Assembly (NCBI RefSeq): GCF_014656055.1
Contig: NZ_BNBR01000003.1
Coordinates: forward strand, 866,482-930,481
Origin: Streptomyces griseosporeus
Lineage (GTDB): Bacteria; Actinomycetota; Actinomycetes; Streptomycetales; Streptomycetaceae
DNA length: 64,000 bases
Reading direction: 5' to 3'
Position numbers and translations under genes: made by a program. Shown here piece by piece: positions 1-7,319 of the stretch (position 1 is the first letter of the stretch; every line of letters begins with the position of its first letter). The notes beneath the pieces were generated by a model. That model made no database searches, was not told the origin of the DNA, and saw only the letters and a list, made by a program, of their open reading frames with translations.

Positions 1-210
1 CGACAGGCCGGCCAGCAGGCCGACGGCTATGGAGACGGTGAGGAGCGCGACGAACGGCTGGAGCCTGACCTTGATGATCAGGAAGAGCAGGAGGGCGATG
101 CCGACGGCGGCGACGGTGAGCAGTCCGGCCGTACCGTCGACGAGGAGGAGCAGTCCGCCGGTGTGAGGTGGGGCCTCGGCGGGCGCGGAGGCGGTGAGCG
201 GGAAGGACAT
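1..210 (-). CDS. GntP-family gluconate/sugar-acid permease, N-terminal part only
   Basis: The first 70 codons are visible; the rest lies beyond the left edge. A short polar N-terminus is followed by two hydrophobic stretches (about residues 28-47 and 52-70) joined by a basic KVRLQPF loop, as at the start of GntP-type gluconate:H+ symporters. The ATG is preceded by an AGAGGACC ribosome site. It is the last visible gene of the leftward arm kinase-IclR-RidA-permease, so it probably imports the substrate of the neighbouring catabolic enzymes, which would be a sugar acid or N-acyl sugar acid. The family call rests on a short stretch and the exact substrate is inferred from context. Confidence 0.6.
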   Translation of the reverse strand, partial: MSFPLTASAPAEAPPHTGGLLLLVDGTAGLLTVAAVGIALLLFLIIKVRLQPFVALLTVSIAVGLLAGLS

Positions 211-354
211 ACGGGGGTCCTCTGCGTGAAGGGGGAGGAAGGGGGTAAGTGCATGCGGCTTTCGGGCAGGGGGTATCGCGGCGCGTCGCCCCGGGCGAGG
301 GGGCACCGAACCGGCGTACGGTGTGCGGGAGTTACGAGGGGAGCGGGAGCGGGC

Positions 355-765
355 TCAGCCGAGGACGGCGAGCGCGTCGATCTCGATGAGGAGTCCGGCC
401 GGGAGGCCGACGTAGACCGTCGTGCGCGCGGCGGGGGGCTGGGTGAGGCCCTGCTCCTCGAAGTAGGCGTTGTAGATCTCGTTCATCTCGGCGAAGTGGG
501 CGGTGTCCGTGAGGTAGACGCGGATCATCATCACGTCGTCCCAGCCGGCGCCGCCCTCCTCCAGGATCGCCTTGACGTTGGCGAGGGTCTGGAGGGTCTG
601 CTCGCGCAGGGTGGGTCCGGCCGGTGTCGGGGGCTTGCCGTCCTCGGCGGGCAGGAAGCCGACCTGGCCGGCGACCTGGAGGATGTTGCCTTTCTTCACG
701 CCGTGGGAGAACTTCGCGGGCGGGGTGGTGTGGGTCTTGGGGGTGAGGGCGATCTTGTCGGTCAT
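355..765 (-). CDS. RidA/YjgF family enamine/imine deaminase
   Basis: 136 residues, normal for the Rid family. It has the GNILQVAGQVGF strand, the LANVKAILEEGGA helix and the C-terminal RTTVYVGLPAGLLIEID block whose Arg binds the carboxylate of 2-imino acids. Rid proteins hydrolyse reactive enamines/imines released by PLP dehydratases to keto acids and ammonia. Its ATG overlaps the TGA of the IclR gene (ATGA), so translation is coupled. A PLP deaminase is encoded just across the divergent promoter, so this protein probably clears the enamine made by that enzyme. Family membership is clear; the dedicated role is inference. Confidence 0.88.
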   Translation of the reverse strand: MTDKIALTPKTHTTPPAKFSHGVKKGNILQVAGQVGFLPAEDGKPPTPAGPTLREQTLQTLANVKAILEEGGAGWDDVMMIRVYLTDTAHFAEMNEIYNAYFEEQGLTQPPAARTTVYVGLPAGLLIEIDALAVLG

Positions 766-1523
766 ACGGTGTCCTTCACTGGGGTTCTGCCGGAGTACTC
801 GCCGCTGATCGCGTCCGCCGTGCGGCGCACCAGCGGGAGCAGGGTGAGGAGTTCCTCGGCGGAGACGACGACGTTGGGCGCAGACACCGACATCGCGGCG
901 ACGACGCGGCCGTCGGCGCCGCGGACGGGGGCGGCGACGCAGTTGATGGACTCCTCGTGGCCGCCGAGGTCGGCGGCCCAGCCCTGTTCGCGGACGGTCG
1001 CCAGCTCCTTGAGGAAGGCGGCGGCGTTCGGCGTCGAACGGGACGTGTACATGGGGTAGTCGAGCTTCTCCGCGAGGGCGCGGCGCTCGGCTTCGGGGAG
1101 GTCGGCGAGGAGGAGCTTGGCGACGGCGGCGACCGTGATGGCGACCGGTTTGCCGATCCGGGAGTACATGCGGACCGGGTAGCGGCTGTCGACCTTGTCG
1201 ATGTAGAGGACCTCGCCCTCCTCGTGGACGGCGAGGTGGACGGTGTGGCCGCAGCTCTCGTTGAGGCGTACGAGGTGAGGGTGGGCGATCTCGCGGATGT
1301 CCAGGTTCTCCATCGCCTCCTGGGCGAGGGCGAAGAGGCGGGCGCCGAGGCGGTAGCGCTGGTCGGACTGGCGGTAGACCAGGCCGTGCTCGTGGAGGGT
1401 GCGCAGGAGGCGCAGAGCCGTGGATTTGTGCACGCCGAGGCGGTCGGCGACCTGTCCGAGGTCGGCGGGGCCCTCGGCGAGCAGTGGCAGGATGCTCAGG
1501 GCGCGGTCGACGGTCTGGCTCAT
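762..1523 (-). CDS. IclR-family transcriptional regulator
   Basis: 253 residues. An N-terminal winged helix (about 1-60; DLGQVADRLGVHKSTALRLLRTL) is followed by the IclR effector domain (about 75-250; GHTVHLAVHEEGEVLYIDKVDS, and CVAAPV near residue 210). The ATG overlaps the stop of the kinase gene (ATGA) and its own stop overlaps the RidA start. IclR relatives such as KdgR respond to sugar-acid intermediates like 2-keto-3-deoxygluconate, which fits the adjacent KDG-type kinase. It most likely controls the divergent promoters at 2534-2643, where repeated ACGCAA/TTGC half-sites lie. Confidence 0.9.
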   Translation of the reverse strand: MSQTVDRALSILPLLAEGPADLGQVADRLGVHKSTALRLLRTLHEHGLVYRQSDQRYRLGARLFALAQEAMENLDIREIAHPHLVRLNESCGHTVHLAVHEEGEVLYIDKVDSRYPVRMYSRIGKPVAITVAAVAKLLLADLPEAERRALAEKLDYPMYTSRSTPNAAAFLKELATVREQGWAADLGGHEESINCVAAPVRGADGRVVAAMSVSAPNVVVSAEELLTLLPLVRRTADAISGEYSGRTPVKDTV

Positions 1524-2533
1524 GGGGTGCGTACCTCCTCCTCGGCCTCGGCCCGGGTCCAGCCGGGGCCGAGTCGAAGTGTCCCCCATGCCCTGTCGTC
1601 GAGGGCGGCGAGACGGTCGGCGTGGCCGGGGGCGGGGGGTGCGGTGAGGTCGGCGGGGGTGGTGAGGGCGGCGGCGGCCCAGAGGTGGCCGTGGCGGAGC
1701 CGGGCTGGGGCGGGCAGGTCGCGGAGGGTGGCATGCAGGAACCCGGCGGCGAAGGCGTCGCCGGCGCCGGTCGTGGCCACGACGTCGACGTGGGGTGCGG
1801 CGACGAAGGTGACCGGCCCGCAGCCACGTCGGAACAGCGTCGCCCCCCGCTCCCCGTCCTTCACCACCAGCGTCTCGGGTTCCGGCAGCAGCCCCCGCAC
1901 CGCCTCCGCGCCGCCCGCCACCCCCCAGGCCTCCCGTGCCTCGTCCGCCCCCACGAACACGAGGTCCGCCCGGCGGGCCAGGTCCAGCAGGATCTCCGCG
2001 CCCCGCTCCGAGGAACGCCACAGGCCCGGGCGGTGGTTGACGTCGAAGGAGATCAGGGGGCGGTCGGGGGCGGGTGCCGTCAGGTCGTACAGCAGGGCGA
2101 GGCAGTCGGGGGACAGCGCCGCCGTGATGCCCGACAGGTGCAGGATCCGGGCCGAGCGGGCCGCCGGCAGGTCCACGTCGGCCGGGCTCATCGCGGAGGC
2201 CGCCGAGCCGGCGCGGTAGTACGCCACCTCGTGGGCGTCGGTGCCCCGCTCCCCCGCGGTGCGGAAGTAGACGCCGGTCGGGCGGTCGGGGTCCCGGTGG
2301 ACCTGGCTCACGTCGACGCCGTACGCGCCGATGCGCTCCACCAGGTGGTCGCCGAAGCCGTCGGCGCCGACCCGGCTGATCCACCGCACGGAGTGCCCGG
2401 CGGCGGCCAGCATGCAGGCGACGTTGGACTCGGCGCCGCCGATCGACCGCTCGAAGGAGGGCACGTCGGCGAGGCGTCCCGGCCGGGTGGGCAGGAACGT
2501 GACCATGGACTCGCCGAGCGTCACGACGTCCAT
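1520..2533 (-). CDS. PfkB-family sugar kinase, 2-keto-3-deoxygluconate kinase type
   Basis: 337 residues. The ribokinase fold shows the glycine motif GGAESNVACMLAAAG (32-46), the FDVNHRPGLW strand (163-172) typical of KDG kinases, and the ATP/anion-hole motif GAGDAF with catalytic Asp-259. The expected reaction is ATP-dependent phosphorylation of 2-keto-3-deoxygluconate to KDPG. The ATG at 2533 has a strong GGGAGGA site. It is the first gene of the leftward arm, divergent from the PLP deaminase. Substrate is assigned by motif similarity and context; another keto-sugar acid is possible. Confidence 0.8.
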   Translation of the reverse strand: MDVVTLGESMVTFLPTRPGRLADVPSFERSIGGAESNVACMLAAAGHSVRWISRVGADGFGDHLVERIGAYGVDVSQVHRDPDRPTGVYFRTAGERGTDAHEVAYYRAGSAASAMSPADVDLPAARSARILHLSGITAALSPDCLALLYDLTAPAPDRPLISFDVNHRPGLWRSSERGAEILLDLARRADLVFVGADEAREAWGVAGGAEAVRGLLPEPETLVVKDGERGATLFRRGCGPVTFVAAPHVDVVATTGAGDAFAAGFLHATLRDLPAPARLRHGHLWAAAALTTPADLTAPPAPGHADRLAALDDRAWGTLRLGPGWTRAEAEEEVRTP

Positions 2534-2595
2534 GGCGGGTCCTCCCTGAGGCTTGTCTCGTACCGGCCGAGATGTTAGACAGCACTGAGCGTCAT

Positions 2596-2624
2596 ACGCA
2601 ATGGTCGTTGCATTACACGCAACG
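2596..2624. promoter_or_regulatory. Putative IclR-type operator between divergent operons
   Basis: The 110-base divergent intergenic region holds three related half-sites: ACGCAA at 2596-2601, CGTTGC at 2606-2611 (inverted) and GCAACG at 2619-2624. CGTTGC/GCAACG form a 6-bp inverted repeat with a 7-base spacer, and the two ACGCAA copies are 21 bp apart, about two helical turns. This is a plausible binding site for the neighbouring IclR protein controlling both arms. The binding assignment is inferred. Confidence 0.5.
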
Positions 2625-2643
2625 CCCCTGATCAGGAGGTTTC

Positions 2644-3909
2644 ATGAGCACCGAGTCGCTGGAACGCCTGGCCGCGGAACGCGTGGACCACCGCTTCAAG
2701 GGCCTCCCCCCGGACGCCGACGGCCTCACCGTCGGCGAGCTGGCCGCCCAGCGCCGCAACCTGTTCACCGGGGGCTTCGCGACGCCCGTGCTGGCACTGT
2801 CCGCCGAGCGGCTGGAGCACAACCTGCGGCTGATGGAGACGTACGCGCAGCGCCACGGCCTCGCCTTCGCGCCGCACGGCAAGACCTCGATGGCCCCGCA
2901 GCTCTTCCAGCGGCAGATCGAGCACGGGGCGTGGGGCATCACGCTGGCGGTGCCGCACCAGGTGCGGGTCGCGCGGGCGTTCGGGGTCCAGCGGGTGTTC
3001 CTCGCCAACGAGGTCGTCGACGCGCCCGCCCTGCGCTGGATCTCCGTCCAGCTGGACGCCGATCCCGACTTCCGGCTCGTCTGTTACGTCGACTCCGTGC
3101 GCGGCGTGGAGCTGATGGACGCCGCGCTCACGGGCGCCTCCCGCCCCGTGGACGTCGTCGTGGAGTTGGCCGCCGGGGACGGGGCCCGGACCGGGGTGCG
3201 CACGGAGGCGGAGTGCGCCGCCGTCGCCGACGCCGTGGCACGGACCCGTACGCTGCGGCTCGTCGGGGTCGCCGGGTACGAGGGCGAGGTGCCGCAGGCC
3301 ACCCCCGAGCGGGTGCTGGCCTGGCTGCGGCGGCTGGTCGCGCTCGCCGCCGACTTCGACAAGGCCGGACGGTTCGGGCAGGTGGACGAGATCGTCGTCA
3401 GCGCCGGGGGCAGCGCCTGGTTCGACGCCGTCGCCGAGGTCTTCGCGGAGCTGCCCGAGCTGTCCCGGCCCGTGCTGAAGCTGCTGCGCTCCGGCGCCTA
3501 CGTCTCGCACGACGACGGCCACTACCGGCGGCTGACCCCGTTCAACCGGGTGCCCGAGGAGGGCGCGCTGGAGCCCGCGTTCCGGCTGTGGGCGCAGGTC
3601 GTCTCCCGCCCCTCCCCCGAGCAGGCCTTCGTCAACGCGGGCAAGCGGGACGCCGCCCACGACCTCGACCTCCCGGTCGCCCAGGTGGTGCGCCGCGACG
3701 GCACCGAGCGCCCCGCCACCGGCATCACCGTCACCGCCCTGTCCGACCAGCACGCCTGGCTGCGCACCGGGCCCGGCGCGGATCTGGAGGTCGGCGACTG
3801 GGTGGGGCTCGGGCTGTCCCACCCGTGCACGTCGTTCGACAAATGGCAGCTGATCCCCCTTGCGGAGGCGGACGGCACGGTCGTGGACTACATCCGTACG
3901 TTCTTCTAG
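2644..3909 (+). CDS. PLP-dependent D-amino-acid/sugar-amino-acid deaminase (alanine racemase-fold, DSD-like)
   Basis: 421 residues of fold-type III PLP enzyme related to D-serine dehydratase and D-threonine aldolase. Lys-80 in PHGKT is the expected Schiff-base lysine. The C-terminal domain ends with LSHPC (His-393, Cys-395), matching the HxC zinc pair of metal-dependent D-serine dehydratases. A strong aggagg site lies 4 bases before the ATG. Such enzymes eliminate ammonia from D-configured beta-hydroxy amino acids to give keto acids. With a deacylase 9 bases downstream and a KDG-type kinase divergent, D-glucosaminate giving 2-keto-3-deoxygluconate is the most coherent reaction; D-serine or D-threonine remain alternatives. 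Confidence 0.8.
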   Translation: MSTESLERLAAERVDHRFKGLPPDADGLTVGELAAQRRNLFTGGFATPVLALSAERLEHNLRLMETYAQRHGLAFAPHGKTSMAPQLFQRQIEHGAWGITLAVPHQVRVARAFGVQRVFLANEVVDAPALRWISVQLDADPDFRLVCYVDSVRGVELMDAALTGASRPVDVVVELAAGDGARTGVRTEAECAAVADAVARTRTLRLVGVAGYEGEVPQATPERVLAWLRRLVALAADFDKAGRFGQVDEIVVSAGGSAWFDAVAEVFAELPELSRPVLKLLRSGAYVSHDDGHYRRLTPFNRVPEEGALEPAFRLWAQVVSRPSPEQAFVNAGKRDAAHDLDLPVAQVVRRDGTERPATGITVTALSDQHAWLRTGPGADLEVGDWVGLGLSHPCTSFDKWQLIPLAEADGTVVDYIRTFF

Positions 3910-3918
3910 GAGGCCGGT

Positions 3919-5499
3919 GTGGAAGAACTCGTCATCCGGGACGCCGACGTCGTCGACGGCAGCGGCGAGCCGTCGTACCGCGCCGATGTCGTCGTCGACG
4001 GCGGGCGGATCGTGTCCATCGTCAAGGAGGCGGCCGCCGCCGGCTGCCAGCGGCCGAAGGCGATGCGGGAGCTGGACGCCGAGGGGCTGGTCCTCTCCCC
4101 CGGCTTCATCGACATGCACGCGCACAGCGACCTCGCCCTGCTGCGCGACCCCGACCACAGCGCCAAGGCCGCGCAGGGCGTGACCCTCGAAGTCCTCGGC
4201 CAGGACGGGCTGTCGTACGCCCCGGTCGACGACCGCACCCTGGCGGAGGTCCGCCGGGCGATCTCCGGCTGGAACGGGCACGGCGACGACGTCGACTTCG
4301 ACTGGCGGTCGGTCGGCGAGTACCTGGACCGGCTCGACGGGGGCATCGCCGTCAACGCCGCCTATCTGATCCCGCAGGGCACCGTCCGCGCGCTGGTCGT
4401 CGGATGGGAGGACCGGGAGGCGACGCCCGCGGAACTGGACCGGATGCGGCAGGTGGTCGCCGAGGGGCTGGAGCAGGGCGCGGTCGGCCTGTCCTCCGGG
4501 CTCACCTACACACCGGGCATGTACGCGAAGGACGCCGAACTGACCGAGCTGTGCCGGGTGGTGGCGTCGTACGGCGGCTACTACTGCCCGCACCACCGCT
4601 CCTACGGGGCGGGCGCGCTGGAGGCGTACGCGGAGATGGTGGCCCTCACCCGGGAGGCGGGCTGCGCGCTGCACCTGGCCCACGCCACGATGAACTTCGG
4701 CGTGAACAAGGGCCGCGCGCCCGAGCTGCTCGCCCTGCTGGACGACGCGCTGGACTCCGGCGCGGACATCAGCCTGGACACCTACCCGTACACCCCGGGC
4801 AGCACCACGCTCGCGGCGCTGCTGCCGAGCTGGGCGGGCGAGGGCGGCCCCAAGGAGCTGCTGCGGCGGCTCGCGGACGAGGAGAGCGCCGAGCGGATCC
4901 GCTACGACCTGGAGGTGGCCGGCTCGGACGGCTGCCACGGTGTGCCGGTCGACTGGGACACGGTCGAGGTCTCCGGGGTGGGCGATCCCGCCCTCGCCGG
5001 GTACGTCGGCCGCCGCCTGGACGGCTGGGACACCGCCCGCCGGCTGCTGCTGGCGGACCGGCTGGGCACGACGGTCCTCCAGCACGTCGGGCACGAGGAG
5101 AACGTCCGCGCGATCATGCGGCACCGCGTGCACACCGGCGGCTCGGACGGCATCCTCCAGGGCAGCAAGCCCCATCCGCGGGCCTACGGCACCTTCCCGC
5201 ACTATCTCGGCCACTACGTGCGGGAGTTGGGCGTGCTGTCCCTGGAGGAGTGCGTCGCCCACCTCACCGCCCGCCCGGCGGCCCGGCTGCGGCTGCCGGA
5301 CCGGGGGCGGGTCCGCGAGGGCTACCGCGCCGACCTCGTGCTGTTCGACCCGGCGACGGTGGCGGCGGGATCGACCTACGACGCCCCGCGCGCGCTCCCC
5401 ACGGGCATCCCGTACGTCCTGGTGGACGGGCGGTTCGTGATCGAGGACGGGCGGCGCACGGACGTGCTGGCGGGGCGTGCGGTGCGGCGCACGCCGTGA
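3919..5499 (+). CDS. N-acyl-D-amino-acid deacylase (D-aminoacylase family amidohydrolase)
   Basis: 526 residues. A small beta-sandwich N-terminus leads into a TIM barrel with the metal motif HAHSD (67-71), later histidines in HHRSYG and LHLAHATMNF, and the catalytic Asp in HTGGSDG near residue 409. The position of the bridging Cys in classic D-aminoacylase (VxxxGxCG) is here Glu-91 in TLEVLGQDG. The GTG has an AGGAGG site directly after the upstream stop, so it is cotranscribed with the deaminase. It removes an acyl group from a D-configured amino acid. N-acetyl-D-glucosaminate is the substrate best supported by the gene set. Confidence 0.82.
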   Translation: MEELVIRDADVVDGSGEPSYRADVVVDGGRIVSIVKEAAAAGCQRPKAMRELDAEGLVLSPGFIDMHAHSDLALLRDPDHSAKAAQGVTLEVLGQDGLSYAPVDDRTLAEVRRAISGWNGHGDDVDFDWRSVGEYLDRLDGGIAVNAAYLIPQGTVRALVVGWEDREATPAELDRMRQVVAEGLEQGAVGLSSGLTYTPGMYAKDAELTELCRVVASYGGYYCPHHRSYGAGALEAYAEMVALTREAGCALHLAHATMNFGVNKGRAPELLALLDDALDSGADISLDTYPYTPGSTTLAALLPSWAGEGGPKELLRRLADEESAERIRYDLEVAGSDGCHGVPVDWDTVEVSGVGDPALAGYVGRRLDGWDTARRLLLADRLGTTVLQHVGHEENVRAIMRHRVHTGGSDGILQGSKPHPRAYGTFPHYLGHYVRELGVLSLEECVAHLTARPAARLRLPDRGRVREGYRADLVLFDPATVAAGSTYDAPRALPTGIPYVLVDGRFVIEDGRRTDVLAGRAVRRTP

Positions 5500-5505
5500 C
5501 ACGAC

Positions 5506-6351
5506 CTAGGGCTTGGGCAGGGTGCAGCCGGCGGCGCTCAGGTCGAGGCGGTTGCCGGTCGTGAAGCAGGCCGGGATCTGGTAGGTCTCCTGGGCGTAGT
5601 TGATGCCCTGGCGGACCGTCACGTTGCCGCTCGCGTCGACCTCGCACGGGTTGTTGTCCGTGCAGCGCTGACCGTCCTCGTTGCCTGTGTTGTTGACGGC
5701 GACGACCTTGCCGGTGGCCTGGTCGATCACCGGGGAGCCGGAGGTGCCGCCGATGGTGTTGCAGGCGGAGGTGTAGCGGACCGAGTCCTTCCAGGTCCAG
5801 GCGCCTTCCTTCAGGCGGTACACGAAGCCGTCGATGTTGCAGTTGTACAGGCGCTTCCAGTAGCCGGAGGCGACGGTGATGGCGGTGCCGGCGACGGGGT
5901 GGGTGTCCTGCACGGTCAGCGCGGAGATGCCGTAGGTGTTGCGGATCGCGGCGTACGTCGTCGTCAGCTGGTAGAGCGTGACGTCGGTGTCGGTCATCGT
6001 CGAGTAGACGACCTTGTTGGCGCGCAGGGTGCCGACGCGGGTGCCGGAGGCGTTGAGCAGGCCGAAGGAGCGGCTGGAGGCCTGGCCGACGATGACCTCG
6101 CCGGGCTCGGGGAAGCCGGTCTCCAGGCAGTGGCCGTTGGAGAGCACCAGGGCCGGGTCAGTGTCGGCCGATTTGGGGAAGCGGACGACCGAGCCGGAGC
6201 AGTTGCTGAGCGACACGGTTCCGGCGAAGTTGACGGCCTTCAGCGTGGGCGCCTTGGTGCCGGTCGGGGCGCCGGTCGCCGCGACGGCGGGTGCCACACC
6301 CGTCCCGGCGATGGCCAGGGCGGCGAGTGCGGCAAGGAGAGGCTTGTTCAT
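5506..6351 (-). CDS. Secreted trypsin-like serine protease
   Basis: 281 residues with a Sec signal peptide (MNKPLLAALAALAIAGTGVA, cleavage likely after APAVA, about residue 24). A chymotrypsin-fold protease follows: His in SNGHCLE, Asp in DTDVTLYQL, Ser in GGTSGSPV. Several cysteines suggest disulfides, as expected outside the cell. It converges on the deacylase gene with only 6 bases between stops. The ATG is preceded by AGGGGACC. The leader contains a stable hairpin. Substrate is unknown. Confidence 0.88.
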   Translation of the reverse strand: MNKPLLAALAALAIAGTGVAPAVAATGAPTGTKAPTLKAVNFAGTVSLSNCSGSVVRFPKSADTDPALVLSNGHCLETGFPEPGEVIVGQASSRSFGLLNASGTRVGTLRANKVVYSTMTDTDVTLYQLTTTYAAIRNTYGISALTVQDTHPVAGTAITVASGYWKRLYNCNIDGFVYRLKEGAWTWKDSVRYTSACNTIGGTSGSPVIDQATGKVVAVNNTGNEDGQRCTDNNPCEVDASGNVTVRQGINYAQETYQIPACFTTGNRLDLSAAGCTLPKP

Positions 6352-6373
6352 GTGGGGGTCCCCTCGTACGACA

Positions 6374-6400
6374 GGGCGGCCGGAGGTCTTCCGGCCGCCC
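6374..6400 (-). other. Leader hairpin upstream of the secreted protease
   Basis: GGGCGGCCGG (6374-6383) pairs perfectly with CCGGCCGCCC (6391-6400) around a 7-base loop. It lies 22 bases 5' of the protease start, between start codon and likely promoter. It may stabilise the mRNA or gate translation. On the plus strand it is followed by TGTTTTG and could act as a terminator, but no plus-strand gene ends before it. Confidence 0.45.
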
Positions 6401-6519
6401 GCTGTTTTGTCATGCGCATTCTCAACCTGCCCCGGCGCGGACACAAGCACCGGGAACCGGACGGAAGTTGGCGCGAAAAGAGGGTTTAGGACTCCCCGCG
6501 ACTCTTGAGGGGTGCTCGC

Positions 6520-7194
6520 CTAGCGCGGCTTGCGGCCGCCCTTGCCGTGCCCCCAGCCGTTGCCGGCCGGCTCGGTCGTCGGGGCGGAGGCGGTCGGCGT
6601 GGGGGTGGGGGTGGGGGCGGACGGGGACGCGGTCGGCGTGGCCGGGGAGGGGGTGGTGCCGGACGGCGCCGACGTGCCGGACGCCGAGGGGGCGGTTCCC
6701 GCCCGGTCCCCGTCGGCGGAGCGGGACGGTGCGGGGTCGGCGGCGGGCTCCGTCGTGCTCGGGGTCGCGCTCGTCTCCGTCGGCGACGCCGCGTCGTCGG
6801 CCGTCGTGTGTTCCGCGCGCCCGTCCGCGCCGGGGGTGTCGCCGGACGGCGAGGAGGAGGAGAAGGCGAAGCCGGCGATCAGGGCCGCCGCCGAGACGGC
6901 CCCCAGGGCACCCGCGGCGACCGCGACGCCCCGGGCCCGCAGACCGGTGGCCCGGCGCTGGGCGCGGCGCCGGTCGGCCCGGCCGCCGAGGGGCCGGGGC
7001 GGCTCGGGCGGCTCGGACGGCTCGGACGGCTCGATCCGGGGCAGCCGGGTCGTCGCGTCGTAGGCACCGCTCTCCCAGCCGTGCGCCGCCGCCGGGTCGG
7101 CGTACTGCTCGTACGAGGGCTGGTCGGGCGCGGCGTGCGGCGGGTACACGATCGGGCCCAGCGGGGGCGCGCCACTCTCACTTGGCCAGGACAT
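6520..7194 (-). CDS. Membrane-anchored protein with Pro/Ser/Thr-rich outer tail
   Basis: 224 residues, not recognised as a named family. A proline-rich cytoplasmic N-terminus contains an acidic SEPSEPPEPPRP run, then a basic stretch RRRAQRR. One transmembrane helix (about residues 95-118; VAVAAGALGAVSAAALIAGF) follows, then about 100 residues of low-complexity Ser/Thr/Pro/Ala ending in a Gly/Lys-rich GKGGRK tail. I chose the ATG at 7194 (MSWPSES) because the longer frame has no ribosome site. A surface or cell-envelope role is likely but undefined. Confidence 0.7.
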   Translation of the reverse strand: MSWPSESGAPPLGPIVYPPHAAPDQPSYEQYADPAAAHGWESGAYDATTRLPRIEPSEPSEPPEPPRPLGGRADRRRAQRRATGLRARGVAVAAGALGAVSAAALIAGFAFSSSSPSGDTPGADGRAEHTTADDAASPTETSATPSTTEPAADPAPSRSADGDRAGTAPSASGTSAPSGTTPSPATPTASPSAPTPTPTPTASAPTTEPAGNGWGHGKGGRKPR

Positions 7195-7319
7195 GGCGGC
7201 GCATTGTAGGGACGGGAGGGGCCTGTGGGACAGCCCTCGGCGATAACCGCCCAAATCACCCGTCTCACGTGGCGGAAAACACGACCCATGAGGCGTTACC
7301 GGGCCGTAAGCTCCTCGGC

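Noticed and set aside
762..2585. A 607-codon minus-strand frame that could read as a kinase-IclR fusion
   Set aside because: Upstream of the IclR start the kinase is encoded in a different frame; the kinase and IclR genes overlap by ATGA and are separate.
2632..5502. A 956-codon open frame on the minus strand opposite the deaminase and deacylase genes
   Set aside because: Shadow of high-GC coding DNA: low-complexity translation, no ribosome site, and two well-supported plus-strand enzymes occupy the same span.
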